From: Rhodopseudomonas sp. BAL398
GTDB taxonomy: Bacteria > Pseudomonadota > Alphaproteobacteria > Rhizobiales > Xanthobacteraceae
Length of the DNA: 64,000 bases
Direction: 5' to 3'
Assembly: GCF_033001325.1 (NCBI RefSeq)
Contig: NZ_CP133111.1
Span: forward strand, 2,728,001-2,792,000
Under the pieces are notes generated by a model. That model was not told where the DNA came from, ran no database searches, and saw nothing but the letters and a program-made list of their open reading frames with translations. Position 1 is the first letter of the stretch. Every line of letters begins with the position of its first letter. The position numbers and the translations under genes are program-made. This document shows, piece by piece, positions 27,556-35,836 of this stretch.

Positions 27556-28929
27556 TCAATCCTCAGAGCCGTCCTGGGATTCCGGCTCCCGGTCTTCGAG
27601 GCCGTACCGGTTCAGCTTGGCATAAAGACTCTGCCGGCTAAGTCCCAACAACTCCGCTGTCGCGGTCCGGTTGCCGCGGGACGCCTCGAGGGCTTCTTTG
27701 ACGTAATGTTGCTCGACGATGCTCACCGTATTCTTGACCAGCTTGCGCAGCGACGAGCGTCCGAGCTGTTCGCTGATCGGTCCAAGCGCAGCCCGCAATG
27801 AATCGCCCTCGCCCGTCGAGGACAGCCGGCGCGAAATATTCCGCATCAGCACCCCGATATAATTCTGGTCGCCGCCATCGCCGGCGACAGCGGAAATCTC
27901 GACCTCGGTCTCGCTGCCGAGTTCGCCGTGGATCACCGTCGAGAACAGCCGCACGGTCTTGTAGCGCTGCAGATTCGACAACAGCACGCTCAGATCCGCG
28001 CCGGGTTGCGACAACCAGCGCGCCAATGTCTCGCCGATCACCGAACCTTTGGAGCCGATCTGCACGATGTCCAGGAACGCCTGGTTGGCGTGACGGATGA
28101 TGCCCGCGGCGTCCAGCGCCACGAAACCATCGGGGACACGATCGATCAGGCCCTTGAGGGTCGCCTGCTCGTCATGATCGCCGCCCCGCGCGGCAACCGC
28201 CGCCGCCGTGAACTGCAGCAAGAACACCTGCCCGGATTCGGACGACATCAACGAACCGCGCAGCATCCACGGTTTGGCGTCCTGGCCAAGATGCACGAGA
28301 ATACTCAGCGCCTTGCCGCGCGCGCGGACGCGGGCCAGCATCTCGCGGACCACCTCGCGGTCCTGCAACGCCACGTCCTGGAGTATTTCGCGCCCGGCCA
28401 AATCTTCATTTCGTCGCTCGGACGCGCTGAGCGCCTCCACGGCGGCGCGATTGGCCTCGACGATCCGCAGGTCGGATGCGGAGACGATCACCACCGCTTC
28501 GTTGGAGGCGTCAAAGACAAGCCGGTAGCGGGTCTCGATTTCACGAAGCCGCCAATAATCGCGCTCCATGGTCTGCTGGGCGGCGATCAGGCGCGCGTGC
28601 AGTTCGGTCACGGCCTGAAGATTCTTGCCAACCGCGAGCATGCCGGCGCGATCGCCCAGCAACATCGTGGTGAATTCCATCGGAATTTCGACGCCGCTTG
28701 GAAAGCGCTGATTGATCTGGCGGAAGGCAGAAATGCCGCTCGACCTCGCATCCTCAACCATGCGCCGAACCTTATCGCCGCCGCTGTCTCCAGCAACGTC
28801 GGTCCAGGCCCGGCCGAGCCAACCATCCACGCTTTCGTTGGCCATGGCGGAGGACAATGTCGCGTCACGGATCACCCCGTCCATATCCAAAAGGAGGGTG
28901 ATGTCCGGCTGAACTGGTTTCGCAGCCAT
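27556..28929 (-). CDS. ppsR1: PpsR-type photosynthesis repressor (bacteriophytochrome-linked copy, cysteine-free)
   Basis: PAS-containing repressor of photosystem genes, binding TGT-N12-ACA. The 457-residue product has PAS domains (about 15-120, 150-265, 275-385) around the linker LIAAQQTMERDYWRLREIETRYR and a C-terminal Fis-type helix-turn-helix (TATAELLGLSRQSLYAKLNRYGL). From the chosen start there is no cysteine at all, so disulfide redox sensing is impossible. ATG 28929 follows GAGCGG; ATG 28962 is an alternative. It is directly followed by bphP (1-nt gap), implying coexpression and light control through protein contact. Confidence 0.92.
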   Translation of the reverse strand: MAAKPVQPDITLLLDMDGVIRDATLSSAMANESVDGWLGRAWTDVAGDSGGDKVRRMVEDARSSGISAFRQINQRFPSGVEIPMEFTTMLLGDRAGMLAVGKNLQAVTELHARLIAAQQTMERDYWRLREIETRYRLVFDASNEAVVIVSASDLRIVEANRAAVEALSASERRNEDLAGREILQDVALQDREVVREMLARVRARGKALSILVHLGQDAKPWMLRGSLMSSESGQVFLLQFTAAAVAARGGDHDEQATLKGLIDRVPDGFVALDAAGIIRHANQAFLDIVQIGSKGSVIGETLARWLSQPGADLSVLLSNLQRYKTVRLFSTVIHGELGSETEVEISAVAGDGGDQNYIGVLMRNISRRLSSTGEGDSLRAALGPISEQLGRSSLRKLVKNTVSIVEQHYVKEALEASRGNRTATAELLGLSRQSLYAKLNRYGLEDREPESQDGSED

Positions 28930-29230
28930 TGTTCCGCTCTTGCTTGTAAGCTCGTGCTCCATCGACGATGAAGCGACCATAGCACGACTGTCAGGCAAAT
29001 ATGCAGACGTTATGCCAATTGCAAGTGACACAATTCGGCGAAGAATCCGGTCTGACACGCAATAATTGCGCCAAATCAATGCTATAAGTCAAGAAAACTA
29101 TCTCTTTCCAAGCCCGCGCCGTGTCAGTAACGCTTTACAGGTCGTATCGGAACGGGTTTTGATGCGTCCTGTTGACTACGGGCTTCCGGCCTGCGTCGAT
29201 CGGGGCGCAAACGACATCAAGGAGAGACAA
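28930..29230. promoter_or_regulatory. Divergent ppsR-cycA control region with FixK/FNR-like box
   Basis: About 300 bp without a gene between ppsR (minus) and cycA (plus). At 29066-29079 it reads TTGCGCCAAATCAA, i.e. TTG-N8-CAA, matching the Rhizobiales FixK/FnrL pattern TTG(A/C)-N6-(T/G)CAA. It lies about 150 bp before the cycA start. An inverted repeat AATTG-N9-CAATT occurs at 29017-29035. No PpsR palindrome was found in this gap. Oxygen-responsive control of cycA is inferred. Confidence 0.55.
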
Positions 29231-29680
29231 GTGGTTCGTAAATTTCTCACATTTATGGCTTTGACGGCCGCCGGCGCTTTGTCGATTGGCACGGCTTCGG
29301 CCCAGGATCCTTCCGCAGGTGGCGATGCCGCCAAGGGTGCGATCGTGTTCAAGCAGTGCATGACCTGCCACCGCATCGGTCCCGATGCCAAGAACTTGGT
29401 CGGCCCGGCTTTGACCGGCGTGATCGGCCGGCAGTCCGGAACCGCACCGGGCTTCAACTATTCCGAGCTCAACAAGCATGCCGGCGAGGCCGGGCTGGTT
29501 TGGACCAATGCGCTGGTCTACGAGTACCTGCCCGATCCCAACGCCTTCCTGAAGAAGTTCCTGACCGACAAGGGTCACGCGGATGAGGCCAAGGGCTCGA
29601 CCAAGATGACCTTCAAGCTCGCCGACGAGCAGAAGCGCAAGGACGTCATCGCCTATCTCGACACGTTCTCGAAGAAGTAA
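29231..29680 (+). CDS. cycA: Cytochrome c2, soluble electron carrier to the reaction centre
   Basis: Periplasmic class I cytochrome c that re-reduces the photo-oxidised reaction centre. The start is GTG 29231, directly after the ribosome site AAGGAGAG; an ATG-initiated frame upstream is not family-like. The 149-residue precursor has a signal peptide (MVRKFLTFMALTAAGALSIG, cleavage near TASA-QDP), the heme motif CMTCH at residues 43-47 and the axial-Met region TKMTFKL near the C-terminus. Because no pufC follows pufM, this protein is the probable direct donor to the special pair. Confidence 0.95.
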   Translation: MVRKFLTFMALTAAGALSIGTASAQDPSAGGDAAKGAIVFKQCMTCHRIGPDAKNLVGPALTGVIGRQSGTAPGFNYSELNKHAGEAGLVWTNALVYEYLPDPNAFLKKFLTDKGHADEAKGSTKMTFKLADEQKRKDVIAYLDTFSKK

Positions 29681-29742
29681 GTCCGACTCCATCAAGCCAG
29701 TCTGACTTTTCTGACTTTGCGGCGCCAACGCCGCGCCGATCT

Positions 29743-29773
29743 CAGCCGACGCTAGCTCCGCCAGCGTCGGCTG
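29743..29773. terminator. Perfect hairpin at the convergent cycA/orf91 junction
   Basis: Stem of 11 bp, CAGCCGACGCT / AGCGTCGGCTG, with a 9-nt loop. It lies 62 bp after cycA and overlaps the last codons and stop of the convergent small membrane-protein gene. There is no T tract, so termination efficiency is uncertain; a bidirectional 3' end-stabilising role is plausible. Confidence 0.65.
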
Positions 29774-30027
29774 ACGTCTATCAGATGGGCTATACCGGCA
29801 GCCCCGAGACAGAGCGTGGGCACCAGCCAGCCGCCGCCCGCCAATGTGACGCGCAGCGCCAGCAGCATCAAGGCTCCCGAACACAGGCCCGGCAAAAACT
29901 CGGCGGGCCGAATGCCGCGCCGGGTCCTGCGCCAATAGCCGACCACGGCGATCGCCTCGACCACAAGGAAGAGCAGAACCAGATCGACGAAGTGTCCGCT
30001 CGCGAAAAACCCGGTCATTGTCGCCAT
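29752..30027 (-). CDS. Small membrane protein downstream of tspO
   Basis: A 91-residue protein with three hydrophobic segments (VDLVLLFLVVEAIAVVGY, GLCSGALMLLALRVTLAGG, LVPTLCLGAAGIAHLI) and a short basic tail. It starts 25 bp after tspO, in the same direction, and appears to be the final gene of the ppsR2-bchG-bchP-tspO operon. I do not recognise a named family. Its reading frame is supported by the membrane pattern, typical codon usage, and position. Function unknown. Confidence 0.75.
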   Translation of the reverse strand: MATMTGFFASGHFVDLVLLFLVVEAIAVVGYWRRTRRGIRPAEFLPGLCSGALMLLALRVTLAGGGWLVPTLCLGAAGIAHLIDVSRRWRS

Positions 30028-30052
30028 CGCGGATACTTTCGATCTGGAGCCT

Positions 30053-30550
30053 TCATCCCAGGTCGAACGGCGCGTTCAGCTGCACCACGGTCCAGTTGAG
30101 ATAGGCGGCGAAGGTCACCCACAGGAGATAGGGCAGAAGATAGTAGCTCGCGGCGCGCGACATCCGCCAGAACGCCGCGATCGCAATCAGGATCGACAGC
30201 CACAGCAACGGCACTTCGACCAAGGCCCAATCCGGCCGCCGCGCCGCGAAGAACAACGTGCTCCAGACGATGTTCAGAAAGCCGTTGAGGGCGAACAGGC
30301 CGATCACCCATTCGCGCTGGCTCGTGGTCCGGGTGCCACGCCAGGCATAGATCGCCGACATCGCCGCCAGCGCGAAGATCAACGTCCAGGCCGGACCGAA
30401 CAACCAGTCCGGCGGCTGCCACCATGGCTTCTGCAGCCGCTGATACCATGGCCCGGTGTCGGTCAGGGTCGCGCCGAGCGCGCCCACAAAGGTCGCCGCC
30501 GCCGCCGCGATCACGACGGGCTTCCAAAAACTCTTGCTTGCAACAACCAT
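30053..30550 (-). CDS. tspO: TspO/MBR tryptophan-rich sensory protein
   Basis: Outer-membrane/membrane tetrapyrrole-binding protein that modulates pigment gene expression with oxygen in Rhodobacter (also called CrtK). The 165 residues form five hydrophobic helices with the family motifs WYQRLQKPWWQPPDWLFGPAWTLIFALAAMSAIYAW and LNIVWSTLFFAARRPDWALVEVPLLW. Its ATG shares one base with the bchP stop, so coupling is likely. Confidence 0.95.
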   Translation of the reverse strand: MVVASKSFWKPVVIAAAAATFVGALGATLTDTGPWYQRLQKPWWQPPDWLFGPAWTLIFALAAMSAIYAWRGTRTTSQREWVIGLFALNGFLNIVWSTLFFAARRPDWALVEVPLLWLSILIAIAAFWRMSRAASYYLLPYLLWVTFAAYLNWTVVQLNAPFDLG

Positions 30551-31755
30551 CAGACCGATGCCAACCCCGTCATATGCGCGAGGTTTTTAAAGAAGATTCG
30601 CACATGGGCAATGGGCTTGGCGCGCACCAGCTTCTTGTTCATGTAAGCGTCCCACGTCAGTTTCTGCACGTCGCGATCGCGGCAGATATTGACGAATTGT
30701 TCGCGGCGCTTGTCGTTGGAATACCAGTACCACTGCATCAGTCCGAGAATCCGGAACACCGAGCCGTTGGCCCGCATGAAGCGCTTGCGGGCAAGCTTCA
30801 GCGCCTTTGCATCCGCGGTTGCGAGGAACTCATCGACAGCCTCCGCCGCCAGACGCCCACCCAGCATCGCATAATAGATGCCCTCGCCCGACGCCGGCGC
30901 CACCACGCCAGCGGCATCGCCAGCCAGCAGCACGCTGTGTCCGTCGTCCCATCGCGGCAACGGATGCAATGGGATCGGCGCGCCTTCCTTGCGGATGGTC
31001 TCGACCTCGTCGAGACCGGCGGCCTTGCGCAATTCGCCGACCGAATCGCGCAGCGAGAAGCCCTTCATCATCGAGCCGGTGCCGACGCTGACGGTGTCAC
31101 CATGCGGAAACACCCAGCCGTAGAAATCCGGCGACACCGTGCCCTGATAGTAAACGTCGCAGCGCTGGCTGTCATATTTGACCGTCGGGGATTGTTGCGG
31201 CGCGCGGATGATCTCGTGATAGGCGAACACATAGGGCACCCGATCGTCGCCGGGCAGGAACTGCCGAGCCACCGCGGAGACCGCGCCATCGGCGCCGATC
31301 AGCGCGCGGGTCCGCACGCTGGCCTCACGCATCGTGCCGTCGGCCGCGCGCTCGTCATAATGCACTGTGTTGACGCCGCTCTCGTCGCGCTCATAGCGCT
31401 TGAACAGCCCGGTGCGCCGCTCGGCGCCGGCTTCCGCGGCGCGGCTGCGCAGCCATTCGTCGAAGAATTCGCGGTCGACCATGCCGACATAGCCGCCATC
31501 GATCGGCATATCGACTTCGACATCGGACGGCGACACCATCCGCGCCGCCTTGATCTTGGCGACGATCATATGATCGGGAATCGCGAAATCGCGGATCGCG
31601 CGCGGCGGGATTGCGCCGCCGCACGGCTTGATGCGCCCGGCCCGATCGAGCAGAACGACTCGGCGGCCGGATTCGGCCAGGTCGTGCGCCGCGGTTGCAC
31701 CCGCAGGGCCGCCGCCGATAATGACTGTATCGTAAATGTCGGATTTCTCGGTCAT
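30550..31755 (-). CDS. bchP: Geranylgeranyl bacteriochlorophyll reductase
   Basis: FAD-dependent reductase converting the geranylgeranyl tail of bacteriochlorophyll to phytyl. The 401-residue protein has the dinucleotide-binding motif TVIIGGGPAGATAAHDLAESG, the RAGRIKPCGGAIPPRAIRDF segment, and the second FAD motif LLAGDAAGVVAPASGEGIYYAMLGGR. ATG 31755 follows GGAGG; the longer open frame upstream runs into the preceding gene. It begins one base after the pucC-like gene ends. Confidence 0.96.
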   Translation of the reverse strand: MTEKSDIYDTVIIGGGPAGATAAHDLAESGRRVVLLDRAGRIKPCGGAIPPRAIRDFAIPDHMIVAKIKAARMVSPSDVEVDMPIDGGYVGMVDREFFDEWLRSRAAEAGAERRTGLFKRYERDESGVNTVHYDERAADGTMREASVRTRALIGADGAVSAVARQFLPGDDRVPYVFAYHEIIRAPQQSPTVKYDSQRCDVYYQGTVSPDFYGWVFPHGDTVSVGTGSMMKGFSLRDSVGELRKAAGLDEVETIRKEGAPIPLHPLPRWDDGHSVLLAGDAAGVVAPASGEGIYYAMLGGRLAAEAVDEFLATADAKALKLARKRFMRANGSVFRILGLMQWYWYSNDKRREQFVNICRDRDVQKLTWDAYMNKKLVRAKPIAHVRIFFKNLAHMTGLASV

Positions 31756-31756
31756 C

Positions 31757-33121
31757 TCAACCTCCGGCAACAGCTGCTGTGGATAAATTGACGGTGTCAG
31801 CTTGATGTCGTCGGTCCTTGACCTGGGCCCGATGAACCCAGACCGCCATGACCGCCGACACCAGGAACAGCCCCGCTTCGCTGGCGAACACCACCGCGTA
31901 GGACAGCGTCGGCGACGACAGGATCTGCCGGGCGACATCGCTGGCGAGGGTGCCGACGAAGCCGCCGATGCCGAAGGCGATCGCCTGTGCGGCGCCCCAC
32001 AATCCCATCCGCACGCCTTCTCGTTTCTCGCCGCCGGCGCTGACCAGCGCCATCATCGATCCGATCGCCGCCACCGCATAGGCGCCGTTGGTGACGCCGA
32101 GCATGAACACAGTTTGGCGCAGCGGCCAGGACGGGCCGATCAGCGCCGCGGCCGCCAGGCAGAGCAGCGCGATCGCCGAGGCGACGCAGCCGCCGACGGT
32201 CCAGATCGGCAGATTGCCGCGTGATTTCGGAAACACCGCGCCGATCAGCGGCACCAGCGCCATGCCCAGCAAGGTGCCGCCATGCTGGATGCCGGAGAGC
32301 TTGGTGGTTTCGCCGGGCGTAAAGCCGAACACCGCGCCGGCGAAGGGCTCCAGGATCAGATCCTGCGCGCTATAGGCCAGCATCGACACGAACACGAAGA
32401 TCGCGAAGCGCCGCGCCTGCGGCTCGGCCCAGACTTCCGCGAAAGCGGCCCGGAACGAGGATTTTTGCCCGGGCTGCGGCGGCTCCGGGGCAGCGGAGGT
32501 CACCGCAACGCCGCGGCCCTCGATGCCCCAGACGCCGATGACGGTCAGAACCATCGCGACCAGCGACACGCATCCCGAAACCACGACCAGCCGGGTCGGC
32601 GAGAACGGATCGAGCAATTGACCGGCGACGCCGGTGGTGACGATGAATCCGGCGATCATCATCACCCAGACGATGGTCGCCGCTGCCGCGCGCCGCTTGT
32701 CGTCGGTACGTTTGGCCAGCAGCACCAGCAGCGAGGTGCCGGCGGCGCCGACGCCGACGCCGATCAGGCCGAACGCGGCGATCGCCAGCGTAATTCCGAA
32801 CAAGGGCTGCGTGGTCATCCACGCGGTCGCCACCGCTGCCAGAAATCCACCGATCGCCAGCACCGCCATGCCGCCGACGATCCACGGGGTTCGTCGCGCG
32901 CCGAGATCGGAGCCATGCCCCCAGGCCGGACGAAACACCTGGAGTGCGTAGTGGATCGCCACCAAGGCGCCGGGCAGCATTGCCGGCAGCGCCAGTTCGA
33001 CCACCATCACCCGGTTCAGGGTCGAGGTGGTGAGGACGACGATGGCGCCGAGGCCGGTCTGCACCAGCCCCATCCGCACGATGCCAAGCCAGGAGAGCGG
33101 CTTCACCGCTGTCGGGTTCAT
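31757..33121 (-). CDS. PucC-family (BCD transporter-like) membrane protein between bchG and bchP
   Basis: MFS-type protein of the light-harvesting assembly family; the counterpart between bchG and bchP in other clusters is often called bch2 or orf428. The chosen start is ATG 33121, overlapping the bchG stop (ATGA). The 454 residues have about 12 hydrophobic helices and the motifs TSTLNRVMVVELALPAMLPG, RPAWGHGSDLGARRTPWIVGG, AYSAQDLILEPFAGAVFGFTPGETT and GMWGAAQ-like GLWGAAQAIAFG. It shares the fold of LhaA but has a distinct N-terminus. Role in chlorophyll delivery or LH assembly is inferred from family. Confidence 0.9.
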   Translation of the reverse strand: MNPTAVKPLSWLGIVRMGLVQTGLGAIVVLTTSTLNRVMVVELALPAMLPGALVAIHYALQVFRPAWGHGSDLGARRTPWIVGGMAVLAIGGFLAAVATAWMTTQPLFGITLAIAAFGLIGVGVGAAGTSLLVLLAKRTDDKRRAAAATIVWVMMIAGFIVTTGVAGQLLDPFSPTRLVVVSGCVSLVAMVLTVIGVWGIEGRGVAVTSAAPEPPQPGQKSSFRAAFAEVWAEPQARRFAIFVFVSMLAYSAQDLILEPFAGAVFGFTPGETTKLSGIQHGGTLLGMALVPLIGAVFPKSRGNLPIWTVGGCVASAIALLCLAAAALIGPSWPLRQTVFMLGVTNGAYAVAAIGSMMALVSAGGEKREGVRMGLWGAAQAIAFGIGGFVGTLASDVARQILSSPTLSYAVVFASEAGLFLVSAVMAVWVHRAQVKDRRHQADTVNLSTAAVAGG

Positions 33122-34014
33122 GCTGGGACTCCGAAGGATGAGACGGCAACCGCGCTCGCCATCATGCCGATGACATAGAGCGCAACGCCGAGGCCCGAGA
33201 ACCACGTCGCCCGCTCGACCGGCGCCCGCAGGAACCGCACCATCAAGACGAGTTGCACCGCCAGCACCAGGCCGACGATGCCGCCCTGGATCGGACGTTG
33301 CCATGCCAGCAGAAGTGCAATCACGATCAGCTGCGGGATCGCCATCACCGCGCAGGTGACGCGCGCGGCGTTGTCGACCCCGAGCTTGACCGGCAGCGAG
33401 CCGACGCCGGTCTTGATGTCGCCCTCGATCGACTTGAAGTCGTTGAGGGTCATGATGCCGTGCGCGCCGGCGCTGTAGAGCAGCGCGAGCGTCACGATCC
33501 ACCAGGCCGGCAGGCCGCCGATCATCACGGCCGCGCCGGTAAACCAGGCAAAGCCCTCATAGCTGATGGCGCAGGCGCCGTTGCCGAGCCAGCCATTCTG
33601 CTTCAGCCGCAGCGGCGGCATCGAATAGAACCAGGCCAGCACCAGGCCGAGCACGGCCGCGCCGAACACCCAGGCGCCGAGTTGGCTGGCGAGCAGCAGC
33701 GACGCGCCGGTCCACAGGAAAGAGAGATACAACCCCCAGCGGCCGGGAATGCGACCTGAGGGAATCGGCCGGTTCGGCTCGTTGATGGCGTCGACATGGC
33801 GATCGAACCAGTCGTTGACGACCTGGCTGGTGGCCACCAGCAGCGGCCCGCACAGCACGATGCCGGCGATCACTTCCGGCCAGCGCTGCGAGATCGGCAC
33901 GCCGGACGAGACCACGCCGCAGGCGAACGCCCACATCGGCGGAAACCAGGTGATCGGGTGCAGCACCTCGAGCACCGCGGAGGGGGCCGGCCGCAGGGCC
34001 ATGCTGTTACTCAT
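33118..34014 (-). CDS. bchG: Bacteriochlorophyll synthase (geranylgeranyl transferase)
   Basis: UbiA-type prenyltransferase esterifying bacteriochlorophyllide a with geranylgeranyl diphosphate. The start at ATG 34014 (MSNSMALRPAPS) follows an AGGAGAGG site and overlaps the ppsR2 end by eight bases. The 298 residues include the diphosphate-binding motif NDWFDRHVDAINEPNRPIPSGRIP, the second motif TLNDFKSIEGDIKTGVGSLPVKLG and about nine membrane helices. Confidence 0.96.
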   Translation of the reverse strand: MSNSMALRPAPSAVLEVLHPITWFPPMWAFACGVVSSGVPISQRWPEVIAGIVLCGPLLVATSQVVNDWFDRHVDAINEPNRPIPSGRIPGRWGLYLSFLWTGASLLLASQLGAWVFGAAVLGLVLAWFYSMPPLRLKQNGWLGNGACAISYEGFAWFTGAAVMIGGLPAWWIVTLALLYSAGAHGIMTLNDFKSIEGDIKTGVGSLPVKLGVDNAARVTCAVMAIPQLIVIALLLAWQRPIQGGIVGLVLAVQLVLMVRFLRAPVERATWFSGLGVALYVIGMMASAVAVSSFGVPA

Positions 34015-35440
34015 CCGCCGCCTCTCCTTCTGGTGCATGTTCGGCAAGCCCATAGCGCCGCAATTTGACATAGAGGCTCTGACGGCTGAGGCCGAGCATA
34101 TCGGCGGCCGACGCCCGATTGTCGCCGGTCAATTCCAACGCCGCCTCGATCGAGAGCTTCTCGATCACGTCGGTGGTCTCGCGCACCAGATCGCGCAGCG
34201 GCACGCGGCCGATCAATTCGGTGAGCTGCGCCACCGAGCGCGGCAATTCGCGCTTCGACGAGGTGGCGCTCGACAGTCGCTTCTCCACATTCCTGATCGC
34301 AAAGCCGAAGCATGGCTTGTCGTCGCTGTCCGCCACCGCCACGGCCGAGACCTCGACCTCGGCGATCGCGCCATACTCCCCGCGCATGACGGTCGAGAAC
34401 AGCTTGATCGATCCGTTCTGCCGCAGATTCGCCAAGGCAACGCTGAGGTCGACGCCGGTTCGGCCGAGCCAGCGGTCGAGCGGTTCGCCGCGCGACTGTT
34501 CCGCGCTGCCCAGTTGGGCCATTTCCAAAAAAGCCAGATTCGCCCTCACCACGCGGCCATCGAACTGGGTGATCACGAGCCCATCCGCTGCTGCCTCGAA
34601 ATATCTCACCAGCACCGACGTCGCCTTCGCGAAGGCACCTTCCGGCAATGAATCAGACGACGCCAGCCGGACCAGGAACAGTGCGGCATTCTCCTGGCGG
34701 AACAACGACGCCGACAGATCGCATCCGCGCCCCTCATTGGCGAGGCGGACACGGGCGCGGCCGTCGCGGCCGCTCGAGCGGACATCGGCCAGCAGATTCA
34801 GCACCGCCTGCTGATCGGCCGCAGCAAAATGGCTCGCCATCGAAGAGTTCAGCATCTGCGGCGCACTGACGTCGAACAGAGCAAGCGTCGCCGGATTGGC
34901 ATCGACGACCAGTTCGCTTGCCGCATCGACGATCATCACCGCTTCCGCCGACACCTGAAACAGCAGACGATAGCGGGTTTCGGCGTGGCGCAGCCGGATA
35001 TAGTCCCGCTCCATTGATTGCTGCGCATTGATCAAACGCTGCTGCATCGCCGCGAGCTGGCGCAAATCGCGCCCGACCACGACGAGGTGATCTTGGCGGT
35101 CGATATTGATCGCCGAATACATGATCGGAATGTCCTCGCCCCGCGGCGAGGGATGATTGACCTGACGCCAGTTCGAAGCATCCTTGGAGGTTGCCTCGTG
35201 CAACAGCTCACGGACCTTCGGTTGGGTGTCCGACGTCACGATTTCCACGAATCGCGAGCCGAGCCAACGGCCCTGCCCGTCCAGTTCGAGAGACAGCTCG
35301 TCCTTGTTAAACGCCACGTCCCGGATCACGCCCTGTCCGTCGACCACCAGCGCGACATCGGTCGCCGCGGCAATCAGCTTGGCAGCGGACAGAGCACCGA
35401 GATCCCCCAGCGACTCCTTCGGAGATTTGAACACTTGCAC
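34007..35440 (-). CDS. ppsR2: PpsR-type photosynthesis repressor (second copy)
   Basis: Paralogue of the 27.6-kb repressor, again with PAS domains (about 15-125, 155-262, 275-385), the helical linker LINAQQSMERDYIRLRHAETRYR and a C-terminal Fis-type HTH (ASAADMLGLSRQSLYVKLRRYGL). It has only two cysteines, Cys240 in the second PAS and Cys377 in the third; the HTH has none. The 477-residue frame begins at GTG 35440 with GGAGG 12 bases upstream, so the exact start is uncertain. It heads the operon ppsR2-bchG-pucC-like-bchP-tspO-orf91. The name ppsR2 is by position here, not by orthology. Confidence 0.92.
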   Translation of the reverse strand: MQVFKSPKESLGDLGALSAAKLIAAATDVALVVDGQGVIRDVAFNKDELSLELDGQGRWLGSRFVEIVTSDTQPKVRELLHEATSKDASNWRQVNHPSPRGEDIPIMYSAINIDRQDHLVVVGRDLRQLAAMQQRLINAQQSMERDYIRLRHAETRYRLLFQVSAEAVMIVDAASELVVDANPATLALFDVSAPQMLNSSMASHFAAADQQAVLNLLADVRSSGRDGRARVRLANEGRGCDLSASLFRQENAALFLVRLASSDSLPEGAFAKATSVLVRYFEAAADGLVITQFDGRVVRANLAFLEMAQLGSAEQSRGEPLDRWLGRTGVDLSVALANLRQNGSIKLFSTVMRGEYGAIAEVEVSAVAVADSDDKPCFGFAIRNVEKRLSSATSSKRELPRSVAQLTELIGRVPLRDLVRETTDVIEKLSIEAALELTGDNRASAADMLGLSRQSLYVKLRRYGLAEHAPEGEAADE

Positions 35441-35836
35441 CAGGGCAAATATCCTCCAGCAAAAAGGGGGCCTCCACCCCGGCGTCCACGCCCCTTAACC
35501 GAGCAGACTTCTTAACCTTGGCTTAACATTGCCGCCCCGGGAGACTGTCGTTCGCACGCGCAGGCAACTCGGTAAGCATTTGGATAAAGCAGCGTGGTCG
35601 GCTGCTGATAGAGATCTTGGCGGCGGCGTATCTGCAAGCAACTCTTCAACAGGTTGACCTAGCTTGTCGTCGAACTGCTTCGATCGTCGTTCGGTTGTCC
35701 GGTCGCGCTCTACCCGTTGCCCATTCGGCGTAACCCATGGGCTGGTCGAAAACGATCGGGGAAAGCACTTGCGCGCGCCAGACCGGCGAAATGCAGATCG
35801 GACGCGCGCATACTGTTCGGGTCGTCGTGCGCTCTC
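35441..35836. other. Gene-free gap between pufM and ppsR2
   Basis: About 400 bp past the pufM stop and before ppsR2. It holds three closely spaced TTAAC words at about 35495-35527 (CCTTAACC, CTTAACC, CTTAACA), just upstream of ppsR2, which may be part of its promoter. No TGT-N12-ACA palindrome, no strong terminator hairpin and no credible ORF (no pufC, no pufX-like gene) were found. Confidence 0.6.

Noticed and set aside
28981-29060. PpsR box in the ppsR-cycA gap
   Set aside because: TGTCA and TGACA words occur, but none are spaced as TGT-N12-ACA.
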